From Ralstonia mannitolilytica (GTDB taxonomy: Bacteria > Pseudomonadota > Gammaproteobacteria > Burkholderiales > Burkholderiaceae): a stretch of 64,000 nucleotides of DNA. The notes below the pieces were generated by a model. The model saw only the letters and a list, made by a program, of their open reading frames with translations, did not search any database and was not told the DNA's origin. The stretch's first letter is position 1, and each line of letters opens with the position of its first letter. Location: contig NZ_CAJPVG010000001.1 of assembly GCF_905397375.1 (NCBI RefSeq), forward strand, positions 558,001-622,000, read 5' to 3'. Shown here one piece after another: positions 45,418-54,425 of the stretch. The translations under genes were made by a program, and so were the position numbers.

Positions 45418-46077
45418 ATGCGCGACATCATTGACGGTTTTCTGCGCTTTCAACGCGAGGTCTATCCGCAACGGGTAGAGCTTTTCAAACAACTTGCGAC
45501 CTCACAGAACCCCAAGGCGCTGTTCGTGACGTGCTCGGACAGCCGCGTCGTTCCGGAGCTGCTGACACAGCGCGAACCCGGCGAGCTGTTCGTCATCCGC
45601 AACGCGGGCAACATCGTCCCTTCGTATGGCCCTGAGCCGGGCGGCGTATCGGCGACAGTGGAATATGCGGTGGCGGTGCTGGGCGTGCAGGACATCGTGA
45701 TCTGCGGCCACTCCGATTGCGGCGCAATGGGCGCTATCTCGCGCTGCACGTGCCTCGACCACCTGCCGGCCGTGGCGAGCTGGCTGCGCCATGCCGACGC
45801 GGCCAAGGTCATCAACGCGGCGCACACGTTCGACTCGCCCCGCGCCAAGCTGGACGGCCTCGTGCGCGAAAACGTGATCGCCCAGCTTGCCAACCTGCGC
45901 ACGCACCCGTCGGTTGCGCTCGCGCTCGAGCAGGGTCGCCTGAACCTGCATGGCTGGGTGTACGACATCGAGCGGGGCAGCATCGACGCCCTGGATGGCG
46001 CGACGCGCCGCTTTGTGCCGCTGGCGGATTCGCCCGCCACGGTGGCCGTCGCGTCGCGCGGGCAGCGGCAAGGCTGA
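45418..46077 (+). CDS. Beta-class carbonic anhydrase (second copy)
   Basis: A 219-residue beta-carbonic anhydrase with zinc-ligand motifs CSDSR (near 39) and HSDCGAM (near 100). It is closer to the housekeeping CynT/Can-like type than the SulP-linked enzyme in the same window. The ATG at 45418 follows AAGGAG; an in-frame codon seven residues upstream lies over the ribosome-binding site. It appears monocistronic, with a GC hairpin after the stop. Confidence 0.93.
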   Translation: MRDIIDGFLRFQREVYPQRVELFKQLATSQNPKALFVTCSDSRVVPELLTQREPGELFVIRNAGNIVPSYGPEPGGVSATVEYAVAVLGVQDIVICGHSDCGAMGAISRCTCLDHLPAVASWLRHADAAKVINAAHTFDSPRAKLDGLVRENVIAQLANLRTHPSVALALEQGRLNLHGWVYDIERGSIDALDGATRRFVPLADSPATVAVASRGQRQG

Positions 46078-46084
46078 CGCCCAT

Positions 46085-46108
46085 GACCGGGCCCTTCGGG
46101 CACCGGTC
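46085..46108. terminator. GC-rich hairpin after the carbonic anhydrase gene
   Basis: GACCGG-GCCC-TTC-GGGC-A-CCGGTC folds into a ten-pair stem with one bulge. No T-run follows, so it may be a stability hairpin rather than an intrinsic terminator. Confidence 0.45.
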
Positions 46109-46150
46109 TGTACCCAGCTATGCGGCGGGGGTGGCTCCCGCCGCTCAACA

Positions 46151-47083
46151 TCAATCTGCGGATTGCCGGCTCGCAGGATGCTGATCCTGCACCAGCAGAC
46201 CCGCCAGCGCCTCCTCCAGATTCGGGAAGCGAAACCGATAGCCGGCCTCCAAGGCCCGTCGCGGTTGCACACGTTGGCTGCCGAGCAGCAACACGGACAT
46301 TTCGCCCAGCGCCATGCGCAATACCCAGGCAGGCACCGACAGGAACATCGGCCTGCGCAGCGTCGCCGCCAACGTGCGGGCAAAGTCTGCGTTGCTGACG
46401 AGGTCCGGTGCACACGCATTGAAAGCGCCCCAACCATCGGCGTGGTGCAAAAGGAAATCGATCAGACCGACCACGTCGTCAAGATGGATCCACGGCATCC
46501 ATTGACGCCCACTCCCAAGCCGACCGCCAAGCCCCATGCTGAACGGCAGACGCAGCCTGGGCAACATGCCGCCTTCGCTTGCAAACACGGGCGCCGTGCG
46601 CAGTAACACGACCCGCACGCCAAGCGCCTCGGCACGGCGCGCTTCCTCCTCCCACGCGACGCAGAGTTGACTGCCAAAGTCGCCGTTGCCAGCGCCGCTG
46701 TCTTCATCCAGGGGTTCCTGCCCTCGATCGCCATACCAGCCGGTGGCAGATCCGGAAACCAGCACGCGAGGCGGCCGCTCGCAACGGCCGAGCCAATCCA
46801 CGAGTTCCCGGGTCAGATCGACGCGGCTGCGCCATAGAAGCTCTCGTCGGGCCGCGCTCCACGGGCGATCGGCAATCGGCGCGCCCGCCAGATTGATGAC
46901 TGCATCCAATGGCGCGGCACCGTCCAGCTCTCGCAGCGCTGCGATGCCGCGCGCACCGGCACACAGCCGCGCGACGCGTTCAGGCGTACGGCTCCAGACC
47001 ACCAGATCGTGCCCCTGCGCCTGCCAGTGGCGGCACAGTGCCCGCCCGATCAATCCGGTGCCTCCAGTCAGCAGGATGCGCAC
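46151..47083 (-). CDS. yfcH: YfcH-like NAD-dependent epimerase (TIGR01777 family)
   Basis: A 310-residue extended SDR protein. The N-terminal nucleotide-binding motif is LLTGGTGLIGRAL; SGSATGWYGDRG carries the usual tyrosine region; the C-terminal DUF1731 segment (RRPMFLSVPAWVLRMALGEM) is family-specific. The start is a GTG preceded by a perfect AAGGAGG. It lies 34 bases after the photolyase, third gene of the lipocalin-photolyase-yfcH operon, a neighbourhood common to light-inducible clusters. Substrate unknown. Confidence 0.88.
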   Translation of the reverse strand: MRILLTGGTGLIGRALCRHWQAQGHDLVVWSRTPERVARLCAGARGIAALRELDGAAPLDAVINLAGAPIADRPWSAARRELLWRSRVDLTRELVDWLGRCERPPRVLVSGSATGWYGDRGQEPLDEDSGAGNGDFGSQLCVAWEEEARRAEALGVRVVLLRTAPVFASEGGMLPRLRLPFSMGLGGRLGSGRQWMPWIHLDDVVGLIDFLLHHADGWGAFNACAPDLVSNADFARTLAATLRRPMFLSVPAWVLRMALGEMSVLLLGSQRVQPRRALEAGYRFRFPNLEEALAGLLVQDQHPASRQSAD

Positions 47084-47117
47084 GATGGGGCAACCTCCTT
47101 ATTGCGGTTCAACGCAG

Positions 47118-48659
47118 TCATAACGCCTCCAGCCTTGCGCGCACGTCTTCGGCGCGCTTGCGCAGGGCGTCGCGCTCTTCGGGTTCCATCTTGGCGAGTT
47201 GCCGATAGACCATCGACAGCCGCGGGTTACGGCCGAACACTTCACTGTGGCGCGCAAAGAAATCCCAGTACAGCGCGTTGTAAGGACATGCGCGCTCACC
47301 GACGCGCTGCTTGCTGTCGTAATGGCAGCCCTTGCAGTAATCGCTCATGCGGGAAAGATAAGCGGCGCTACTGACATACGGCTTGGTGGCGATGCGGCCG
47401 CCGTCTGCCCATTGGCTCATGCCCACCGTATTCGGCAGCTCCACCCATTCGAATGCGTCGATGTACACGCCGAGGTACCAGCGGTGCACCTCGTCCGGCG
47501 CGAGCCCCGCCAGCAAGGCGAAGTTGCCGATCACCATGAGGCGCTGAATGTGATGGGCATGAGCGGTTTGCAACGACTGGCCGATGGCGAGTTGCAGGCA
47601 GCGCATCTGCGTCTTTCCGCTCCAGAACCAGGACGGCAGCGGCGCATCGTGGTTCAGCACGTTGCTCGAAGCGTACCCGGGCATCTGCGCCCAGTAGATG
47701 CCGCGTACATATTCGCGCCAGCCCAGGATCTGGCGGATAAACCCCTCCACGGCAGGCAATGGTGCCTTGCCATGCCGATACGCTGCCTCGGCGCGATCGA
47801 TCACCTCGCGCGGATTCAGCATCTTCACGTTGAGCGAAAAAGACAGCAACGAGTGGAACAACCGCTGGTGGCTGCTGCTCATGGCATCTTCAAAATCGCC
47901 AAAGTGCGGCAGCACCTGCCCGACAAACGCGTCCAGGCAGGCCAGCGCTTCAGCGCGGTTCAAGGGCCACCGCAATGCCCCGGCCTGCGGGTTGCCGAAC
48001 GACTTCACACCGCTGCGTTCGATGGTCTCCCACAACGCCCGGTGGTCATGCACAGGACGCGCGTCGGCGGGCTCCGGCGGCGAGCCGCGCCACGGCTTGC
48101 GGTTGTCATGATCGAAATTCCACTGTCCGCCCTCCGGCGCCCCCGTGCCGTCGAGCAGCACACCAAAGCGGCGGCGCATCTCGCGATAGAACCGCTCCAT
48201 GAGCCATTGCTTGCGGCCGTCAAACATCGCGGCAAGTTCATGCCTGCCCGTCAGGAAGTGTTCCGTATCGACCTCGCACGTCGACAGCGACTGCGCTGGC
48301 GCCCAACGACGCAACTGTTCATCCAGGCGCCACTCGTCAGGGGATTGCCATTCGACCCGCTCGGCGCCGTAGTGCCGGGCGAGCGCGGCGAGATTCTCGG
48401 TCACGGACTGGCGGTTGCTTTCATCGTCGATCGCCACATACCGCACGCGGTGCCCCGCCGCCCGGAGACCGCGCGCAAAGTCGCGCATGGCCGCAAAGAT
48501 GGCAAGGATCTTCTGCGCGTGGTGCAGGACGTAGTCCGTTTCCTGACGCACTTCCATCAGCACGTAGACGACGTCCGCGTCCACCTCCGCAAACCATGAA
48601 TGCAGCGGGTTGAGCTGATCGCCCAGCACCAGCCGGAGAATCTTTGCGCGTTGGTTCAT
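47118..48659 (-). CDS. FeS-type cryptochrome/(6-4) photolyase-related protein
   Basis: A 513-residue member of the FeS-BCP photolyase branch (PhrB/CryB type). Four conserved Cys that bind the [4Fe-4S] cluster are visible: one in QMRCLQLA, two in DYCKGC and one in ERACPYN. The HAHHIQRLMVIGNFALL segment contacts FAD/DNA in this branch. The expected role is light-driven repair of UV photoproducts or signalling. It is middle gene of an operon headed by a lipocalin, whose upstream region carries a motif shared with the LitR-like regulator. Confidence 0.92.
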   Translation of the reverse strand: MNQRAKILRLVLGDQLNPLHSWFAEVDADVVYVLMEVRQETDYVLHHAQKILAIFAAMRDFARGLRAAGHRVRYVAIDDESNRQSVTENLAALARHYGAERVEWQSPDEWRLDEQLRRWAPAQSLSTCEVDTEHFLTGRHELAAMFDGRKQWLMERFYREMRRRFGVLLDGTGAPEGGQWNFDHDNRKPWRGSPPEPADARPVHDHRALWETIERSGVKSFGNPQAGALRWPLNRAEALACLDAFVGQVLPHFGDFEDAMSSSHQRLFHSLLSFSLNVKMLNPREVIDRAEAAYRHGKAPLPAVEGFIRQILGWREYVRGIYWAQMPGYASSNVLNHDAPLPSWFWSGKTQMRCLQLAIGQSLQTAHAHHIQRLMVIGNFALLAGLAPDEVHRWYLGVYIDAFEWVELPNTVGMSQWADGGRIATKPYVSSAAYLSRMSDYCKGCHYDSKQRVGERACPYNALYWDFFARHSEVFGRNPRLSMVYRQLAKMEPEERDALRKRAEDVRARLEAL

Positions 48660-48707
48660 GTCATTGCGCCGCGTGCTCGCCTTCGGTCTTGTGCATACGC
48701 CCTCGCG

Positions 48708-49319
48708 CTACTGAGACGGATCCTGCCGCTCATGGGATACCAAGATGAGCGCATTCGTATCAATGCCCAGCGCACGTGCACGCGTAAAGATCGCCTCCCG
48801 CTGCGCGGGATCGAGTTGCCTGTCCCGCGTCAACACCCAGCAGTAGCTGCGGTCCGGCCCGACAACCAGCGCCCAGCGATAGCCCGGATCGAGCGCCGCC
48901 ACGTGATAGCCACCATAAAACGGACCGAAGAAGGACACCTTCAGCGAGCCCGTATCGGGGCTGCCCACGAACAGCGCTTTGCCGACCGCCTCGCGCCATT
49001 CATTCTTGGCCGGATCGAAGCCACGATTGACCACACGCACGCTGCCGTCAGGTTGGGGCTGGTACGTGGCCGATACGTCGGTCAAGCCTCGCTCGAACGA
49101 ATGATCGAGCCGTGCCTGCTCGTACCAGCGCCCCTGATACCGTTGAAGATCGAACGGCGTAACAGCAGTGATGCCTTCGGGCGGGCTCGTCGGCACACAG
49201 CCTGCCAGAAGCATCGTGCCTGCCAGCACCGGCACCAGTGCCCACCATTGCAAGCGCGCGCGCACTGCACGCAGGCCACGCTTCGCGCGTTGAAACGCGG
49301 TTGTCAACGCATCTGCCAT
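48708..49319 (-). CDS. Lipocalin family lipoprotein (Blc-like), first copy
   Basis: A 203-residue protein with a basic N-terminus, a membrane segment and a lipobox LLAGC (Cys near 41), so an outer-membrane lipoprotein is expected. The lipocalin signature is YQGRWYEQARLDHSFERG near residue 60; the conserved TRDRQLD and a C-terminal Arg-rich helix follow. Blc-type lipocalins bind lysophospholipids or fatty acids. It is first in the operon with the photolyase; GGAGGAG precedes the ATG, and the shared bipartite motif lies 35 bases upstream. Confidence 0.88.
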   Translation of the reverse strand: MADALTTAFQRAKRGLRAVRARLQWWALVPVLAGTMLLAGCVPTSPPEGITAVTPFDLQRYQGRWYEQARLDHSFERGLTDVSATYQPQPDGSVRVVNRGFDPAKNEWREAVGKALFVGSPDTGSLKVSFFGPFYGGYHVAALDPGYRWALVVGPDRSYCWVLTRDRQLDPAQREAIFTRARALGIDTNALILVSHERQDPSQ

Positions 49320-49353
49320 TCAACTCCTCCCTACATGAATGCCGCCCATGGCG

Positions 49354-49391
49354 ACATGAAACGCTGCACCACGCAGCGCGTCAACGAAATG
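49354..49391. promoter_or_regulatory. Shared bipartite motif, copy B (photolyase operon side)
   Basis: The plus strand reads ACATGAAACGC-N14-CGTCAACGAAATG. On the minus strand this offers TTGACG-N17-TTTCAT for the lipocalin-photolyase operon, with a 30-base leader. On the plus strand it offers an ECF-sigma-like TGAAAC-N16-CGTC pointing at the chalcone-isomerase-like gene. All 24 fixed bases and the 14-base spacing are identical to the copy beside the LitR-like gene. The rest of the 49320-49601 gap shows no gene. Confidence 0.75.
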
Positions 49392-49601
49392 CAGCAGAAC
49401 GCGCGGCGCATTCCAACCAATGAACACGCTTTGCGTTGGCAAATGCGTCTACACCCGATGAATCCCGTTGCAGATCGGTGTAAGCCATGAGCACGATTTG
49501 CATCGAGAAAATTTCGCACCGGCGCCTCCGCGTCAGAGGCTCTGTCAGTAGACTTTCAAAGCAGCCTGTTCAACGCTTGACCCCACGCACGCCCTCGGAA
49601 T

Positions 49602-50138
49602 ATGCCTGCCAAACGCGTTCACGCCGCCCGAGCCTTGGCGCTTGTCCTGTCTTCCATCATGAGCGTCGGCGCCTGGGCCGACTGCCGCGACACGGTGCCC
49701 GCGCCGCAGCTGTCAGGCAAGGGAGCGCTGTGCCTGCTGGGGTTCTGCCTCTACGACGCGCAGTTGTGGAGCGCTGAACTCCCGCCCAGCTATGACGCGC
49801 CCTTTGCGCTGGAAGTGACATACCGGCGCGCAATCGAACGAAGCCGCCTCATCGAAACCGCCATCGACGAAATTCGCCGGCTGCAGAGCCCCGTGCCGCC
49901 AGACGACACGCTCGCGCAATGGCAGCGCGCCATGACGCCCGCCTTCCCCGATGTCAAACCGGGCGACACTTTGTGCGGCGTGTATCTGCCCGGCCGCGGC
50001 GCACGCTTCTACGCAAATGGACAACTGACGACCGAGGTGAACGATCCCGCGTTTGCGCGCGCCTTTTTCGATATCTGGCTGGCACCCGGCACGCGCGCTC
50101 CGTCCTTGCGCCGTCACCTTCTGGGCAAGTCACGTTGA
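49602..50138 (+). CDS. Chalcone-isomerase-like exported protein
   Basis: A 178-residue protein with a cleavable signal peptide ending near GAWADC. The remainder matches the bacterial chalcone-isomerase-like fold, with the GFCLYDAQLWS and ALEVTYRRAIERSRLI segments typical of these periplasmic proteins; a plant-like flavonoid reaction should not be assumed. It is convergent with the second lipocalin (12 bases apart) and lies about 210 bases downstream of the shared motif. Homologues usually sit in photolyase/CFA clusters; function unknown. Confidence 0.8.
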   Translation: MPAKRVHAARALALVLSSIMSVGAWADCRDTVPAPQLSGKGALCLLGFCLYDAQLWSAELPPSYDAPFALEVTYRRAIERSRLIETAIDEIRRLQSPVPPDDTLAQWQRAMTPAFPDVKPGDTLCGVYLPGRGARFYANGQLTTEVNDPAFARAFFDIWLAPGTRAPSLRRHLLGKSR

Positions 50139-50149
50139 TGCGCGCACGG

Positions 50150-50782
50150 CTAGTTGGCGTCTCCCGGCGACTGGAAGCCCGGTTGCCCGATCTGGCTCGG
50201 GAACTGCGGTACGCGCCGGAAACGCGAAATGTCGTAACCCATGGCCTGGAAACGGCCCAATGCCGCGCGATAGTCCGCATCGCTCATGTTGGGCTCGCGC
50301 GAGAACACCCAGCCGAGGCTTTTGTCCGGATAGCCGAGCAGGGTCACGCGGTATTCGGGGTCGACATACAGCGTCAGTTGCGACACATAGATGGGCCAGA
50401 ACAACCGCACGCGCCATTCGCCGCCGCCACTGCCGTCCACCACCGAATCGACGAACTGCATGCGTTTGAACGGCGCGTCGAAACTGCCGGGCCGATAGAC
50501 GTACGCATCGTCAATACGGCCATCGGGCCGCAGCGACCATTCGGCATAGCTGCCGACGTTGCCCCGCTCGCCAAAGTACGGAATGTTGGCGATGACATAC
50601 CAACGCCCCATGTAGCGCGGCAGGTCGACCGAAACCGTCTGCAGCGGCACGGCCGCCAGCGGGTTCGGATTCGGCGGTGGGCCGGAGCAGGCCGTGCTGG
50701 CCAGCGCCAGCGTGACGACGGCCAGACAACGTGCCCAACCTGACAGGATGACCCCACGAGGGCCTCTTTGATGCGTTCTCAT
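50150..50782 (-). CDS. Lipocalin family lipoprotein, second copy
   Basis: A 210-residue lipocalin. After a 32-residue signal with a weak lipobox (STAC), the signature LPRYMGRWYVIANIPYFGERG begins near 52 (quoted in part: YMGRWYVIANIPYF). It differs clearly from the other lipocalin in the window. Its ATG at 50782 lies inside the 5' end of the opposite-strand DUF2878 gene: the starts overlap by 12 bases. The preceding minus-strand gene is the CFA-like methyltransferase beyond DUF2878, so it may belong to that operon. Confidence 0.85.
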   Translation of the reverse strand: MRTHQRGPRGVILSGWARCLAVVTLALASTACSGPPPNPNPLAAVPLQTVSVDLPRYMGRWYVIANIPYFGERGNVGSYAEWSLRPDGRIDDAYVYRPGSFDAPFKRMQFVDSVVDGSGGGEWRVRLFWPIYVSQLTLYVDPEYRVTLLGYPDKSLGWVFSREPNMSDADYRAALGRFQAMGYDISRFRRVPQFPSQIGQPGFQSPGDAN

Positions 50783-51301
50783 CGTGCTCTCCTCTATGCG
50801 GTGGCCGGACAGGCCGGCTGGTTTGTCTGCGTGCTGAGTGCCGCGCGCGACGCCGCGTGGGTCGGCATCGTCTTCGTCGCCGGACTGCTGGCGCTGCACT
50901 TGCGGCAAGCCCCCCAGCCGCGGTGGGAGTTGCGGCTGGTGGTGTGGGTCGTGGTGCTGGCGGCGCCGTGGGAAACCGCCCTGATACGTGCCGGCCTCAT
51001 CGCCTATCCGCACGGCACGTTGTGGGCCGGATTCGCACCGCCCTGGCTGCTGGCGCTGTGGGTGCTGTTCGCGATCCAAGTGAATGTCCTCTTTCGTTGG
51101 CTGCGCGGCAGATGGTGGCTGGCGATGCTGCTGGGAGCCGTTGCCGGCCCGCTCTCGTTTCGTGCGGGCGCAGCGCTTGGGGCCGCACACATTTCAGAGA
51201 TGGCTGCCACGCTCGGCACACTGGCCATCGGTTGGGCGATATGGATGCCGCTGCTGGTGTGGATGGGCGAGCGCACCGATGGCACCGGCATTTCGCCCTG
51301 A
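50771..51301 (+). CDS. DUF2878 membrane protein
   Basis: A 176-residue protein with about five membrane helices. The N-terminus QAGWFVCVLSAARD and the segment APWETALIRAGLIAYPHGTLW are characteristic of DUF2878 proteins found beside CFA synthase and DUF3833/lipocalin genes. The ATG at 50771 fits family N-termini; a TTG lies one codon upstream. It is the only plus-strand gene between two minus-strand genes that it overlaps or nearly abuts, so any promoter must lie inside the lipocalin coding sequence. Function unknown. Confidence 0.8.
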   Translation: MRSHRALLYAVAGQAGWFVCVLSAARDAAWVGIVFVAGLLALHLRQAPQPRWELRLVVWVVVLAAPWETALIRAGLIAYPHGTLWAGFAPPWLLALWVLFAIQVNVLFRWLRGRWWLAMLLGAVAGPLSFRAGAALGAAHISEMAATLGTLAIGWAIWMPLLVWMGERTDGTGISP

Positions 51302-51316
51302 CTACCGCTGCGGTGC

Positions 51317-52417
51317 CTAGCGCTTGACGAACCGGTAATGCGCCACGCCCCATTCGTTGCCGTTTGCATAACCGAACAACGTCGAGACTGCCAGGTAGAA
51401 CATGCGCCAGCGCTGAAACCACACGGCCGCCTGGGCCTTGCCGTAGGTCTGGACGAACACCGGCATCAAACGATCACGGGCCGCGTCCAGGTTGGCGAGC
51501 CAATGGTCGGCGGTGCGCGCGTAGTGCGTGCCGCTGACCCACCAGTGCCGCGCCATGCGCAGGTCGTCCTGGAATTCCAGCAGCAACGCCTCCGATGGCA
51601 TCGTGCCGCCCGTGAAGAAGTACTTCGACATCCAGTCGGTGCCGTCCTGCACCTGAAAGTGATACGCCAGCGTGCGATGCGCAAAGATGTGCACGAACAG
51701 CACCGCGTCCGGTCGCATCCATCGCGCGATCTTGCTCAACAGCAGGCCGTAGTTCTTCATGTGCTCGAACATTTCGATCGAGACAACACGGTCAAAGCGG
51801 CCGCCCTTGGGCATCTCGGCAAACTCGAAATCGACGATGTTTCCGGTGTGCACGGTCAGGTTCGTCAGGCCTCGCTCGGCGGCGCGAGCCTCGATCCAGT
51901 TGCGCTGGCCCCGCGAATTCGACAACGCCACGATGCGTGCGTTGGGATAGCGCTTGGCCATCCACAGCGACAACGACCCCCAGCCGCAACCCAGATCCAG
52001 AATGCACTGACCGTCAGCCAGGCTGGCGCGCTCGGCGTAGCAGGCAAACATTGCCTCTTCGGCCTCGGCCAGCGTTTCGTTGCCAGTCGGGTACAGGGCG
52101 CAGGAGTATTTCAACTGCGGCCCCAGATGGGCCTCGAAAAAGGCGGGCGGCAATTCGTAGTGCTGCGTGTTGGCCGCATCTGTCTCGATGGCGATGGGGC
52201 TGCCGTGCAGCTCGTCCAGCAGTGCATTGAAACGACGCGAACGCAGTTCGCCGTCGTTCAGACCTTCGTCTCGCAGGCGTTGGCGCATCAGGGCGCGCAT
52301 GCCGGCGCGCACGAGCCCATCCGGCAGCCATCCGCGCTCGCAGCACTGGATGAGCCAGCCGTCACTGGCGTCGGCCGCAGCCTGCGGCGGTAGGGTCGGC
52401 GTGGACAGTGCAGTCAT
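51317..52417 (-). CDS. CFA-synthase-like SAM-dependent methyltransferase
   Basis: A 366-residue class I methyltransferase. The SAM-binding motif is ILDLGCGWGSLSLW (near 137) and post-motifs VVSIEMFEHMKNYG and GGTMPSE follow, as in cyclopropane synthases and their relatives. It is shorter than, and distinct from, the CFA synthase in the same operon. Relatives in stress-induced clusters methylate unsaturated fatty acyl chains (for example during furan fatty acid synthesis). It follows the DUF1295 gene by 29 bases. Confidence 0.85.
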   Translation of the reverse strand: MTALSTPTLPPQAAADASDGWLIQCCERGWLPDGLVRAGMRALMRQRLRDEGLNDGELRSRRFNALLDELHGSPIAIETDAANTQHYELPPAFFEAHLGPQLKYSCALYPTGNETLAEAEEAMFACYAERASLADGQCILDLGCGWGSLSLWMAKRYPNARIVALSNSRGQRNWIEARAAERGLTNLTVHTGNIVDFEFAEMPKGGRFDRVVSIEMFEHMKNYGLLLSKIARWMRPDAVLFVHIFAHRTLAYHFQVQDGTDWMSKYFFTGGTMPSEALLLEFQDDLRMARHWWVSGTHYARTADHWLANLDAARDRLMPVFVQTYGKAQAAVWFQRWRMFYLAVSTLFGYANGNEWGVAHYRFVKR

Positions 52418-52446
52418 GTGGGCTCCTTGGATCTGTACGTCTGGTA

Positions 52447-53223
52447 TCAGTGGCGCGGCGGCCAGGGGATCAGTACGCTCGTCGTGCGGGCGTACTCGGC
52501 ATAGTCATCGCGCGTGGCGTGCATGTGGGCCTCAAGCATCGGAACGCCCGAAACCTTGACGAGCAACCACGCCATGGCCACGGGCGGCAACAGCGTGAGC
52601 CATGCCCAGGGCGACCCGAGCGCCAGGGGCACATAGGCCAGCCAGTGCACGCATTCAAAAAAATAGTTGGGATGCCGCGAATAGCGCCACAGCCCCACCT
52701 GGCAGGTCTTGCCACGGTTGGCCGGGTCGGCTGCAAAGCGGCGCAATTGCCCGTCTGCCACGGCCTCGCCCGCCACAGCCACCAACCACAGGGCCACCGC
52801 AATCGCCATGGCGAAAGCGCTGGGGGAATCCTGCCGGTAGCTCGGCACGGCAAACGCGATCGACAGAAACATCGAGACCACCGCCTGCAACTGGAAGAAA
52901 CCAAACATGTTTCGCGATGCGGCCGGGCCCCACTCCTCACGCAACTTGCGGTAGCGCGCGTCTTCCGGCTTGCCGGCGTTGCGCCGCCACAGGTGCCAGC
53001 CAAGGCGCGCACCCCACACCGCACCGCCGGCCCCGACCAGCAAGCGTGCCGGCAACGAACCGGTGCTCAGCGCCGCGTAGAGCAACGCCACCACGCCCAG
53101 CGAGAACGCCCAGACGGGATCGACCATGCCGGCGTTCCTGGTGCTCAGCTGCCATGCCCACACGGCACTGAACACCGCCACCAGGAACACCAGCGCAACC
53201 AGTGCAACGCCGATCGCCGACAT
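52447..53223 (-). CDS. DUF1295 membrane protein (steroid-reductase/ICMT-like fold)
   Basis: A 258-residue integral membrane protein with six or seven helices. The C-terminal LWRYSRHPNYFFECVHWLAY motif is the cofactor-binding signature shared with isoprenylcysteine methyltransferases and 5-alpha-reductases (quoted within limit). I start at the ATG at 53223, six bases after GGGG; a GTG two codons upstream overlaps the CFA stop and is possible. Position between two CFA-type methyltransferases suggests a lipid reductase or methyltransferase. Confidence 0.85.
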   Translation of the reverse strand: MSAIGVALVALVFLVAVFSAVWAWQLSTRNAGMVDPVWAFSLGVVALLYAALSTGSLPARLLVGAGGAVWGARLGWHLWRRNAGKPEDARYRKLREEWGPAASRNMFGFFQLQAVVSMFLSIAFAVPSYRQDSPSAFAMAIAVALWLVAVAGEAVADGQLRRFAADPANRGKTCQVGLWRYSRHPNYFFECVHWLAYVPLALGSPWAWLTLLPPVAMAWLLVKVSGVPMLEAHMHATRDDYAEYARTTSVLIPWPPRH

Positions 53224-53225
53224 CG

Positions 53226-54425
53226 TCACCCCCGCTGCAGCAGAAACTGCGACACGCCGATCCGCCCCTCGTCAAAGCCGGCCTCGCAGTAAGCGAAGTA
53301 CAGCCGCCAGATGCGGATGAAGGGCTCGTCGAAGCCGAGCGCGCGCACGGCCTCCAGGCGGGCTTCGAAACGCTGGCTCCAGCGGCGCAGTGTCTCTGCG
53401 TAGTCGCGGCCGAAGTCGAGGCGGTCGACCACACGCAAACCGTGTTGCTCCGCCAGCCGGATAAAGCGCTCGCGACTGGGCAACATGCCGCCCGGGAAGA
53501 TGAACTGCTGGATGAAATCGGTGCCGGCGCGGTAGCGCTCGAAATGCGCTTCGTCGATGGTGATGCTCTGCACCAGCGCCCGGCCGCCATGCCGCAGGCA
53601 GCGCACCAGCGTCCGGAAGTAGCTCGACCAGTACGCCTCGCCCACGGCCTCGAACATCTCGATGGAGGCGATGGCGTCGTACGCCCCGTCCAGGTCCCGA
53701 TAGTCACGCAGCTCCACGCGGGCCCGGGGCTCGTCGGCCAGGCGCTCGGCCGTATAGCGGCGCTGTTCTTCCGAGAGTGTGATGCCGTGCACGTGTGCAC
53801 CGCGCGCGCAGGCCATCTCCATCAGGCCGCCCCATCCGCAGCCGATTTCCAGCACATCCATGCCGGGCCCTACCCTCAGCAGGTCGCACACGCGCCGGTA
53901 CTTGGCGGCTTGCGCCTCAGCAAGGCCATGCCGCAGATTGCCGTTGAACCAGGCCGACGAATACGCCATGCCTTCGTCCAGCCAGAGGCGATAGAAATCG
54001 TTACCCAGGTCGTAATGCAGATGGATATTGCGACGGCTGCCGCGGCGGCTGTTCCGGCGCAGCAGGTGGCGCAGGCGCAGGACGGAGCGCGCCAGCGCAT
54101 TCCCGAAGATCGCCTGGTCCAGCGTGGCCGCATTGACGATGGCCAGCCGCAGCAGGTTGGTGAGGTTGCCCGAGTCGATCCATCCGTCGCGATATGCTTC
54201 GGCAAAGCCCACGTCGCCGCTGCGCAGGATGCGTCCGCAGGCGCGCCAGTCGGTGATGCGCAGATCTGCCACGAGGGGCGACGGGGCATCGCCGATCTGC
54301 ACCTCGCCATCAGGCGTGACAAGGTGAAGGACGCCGTGCCGCAGCCGCCCGGCCAGCGCTAGAAACAGCCGGCCGGCAGCAGGAACATGGGGCGGCACCC
54401 AGGCAAGGGAGCGCGAGGCTGTCAT
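53226..54425 (-). CDS. cfa: Cyclopropane-fatty-acyl-phospholipid synthase
   Basis: A 399-residue CFA synthase family enzyme. An N-terminal lipid-binding module (about 1-110) precedes the SAM-binding domain: EIGCGWGGL near 173, then SIEMFEAVGEAYW near 240 and FPGGMLPS near 290. The hallmark HYDLGNDFYRLWLDEGMAYS is near 122. It adds a methylene group from SAM across acyl-chain double bonds. The ATG at 54425 follows GGAG and overlaps the DUF1365 stop; the long upstream frame is rejected. Confidence 0.92.
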   Translation of the reverse strand: MTASRSLAWVPPHVPAAGRLFLALAGRLRHGVLHLVTPDGEVQIGDAPSPLVADLRITDWRACGRILRSGDVGFAEAYRDGWIDSGNLTNLLRLAIVNAATLDQAIFGNALARSVLRLRHLLRRNSRRGSRRNIHLHYDLGNDFYRLWLDEGMAYSSAWFNGNLRHGLAEAQAAKYRRVCDLLRVGPGMDVLEIGCGWGGLMEMACARGAHVHGITLSEEQRRYTAERLADEPRARVELRDYRDLDGAYDAIASIEMFEAVGEAYWSSYFRTLVRCLRHGGRALVQSITIDEAHFERYRAGTDFIQQFIFPGGMLPSRERFIRLAEQHGLRVVDRLDFGRDYAETLRRWSQRFEARLEAVRALGFDEPFIRIWRLYFAYCEAGFDEGRIGVSQFLLQRG

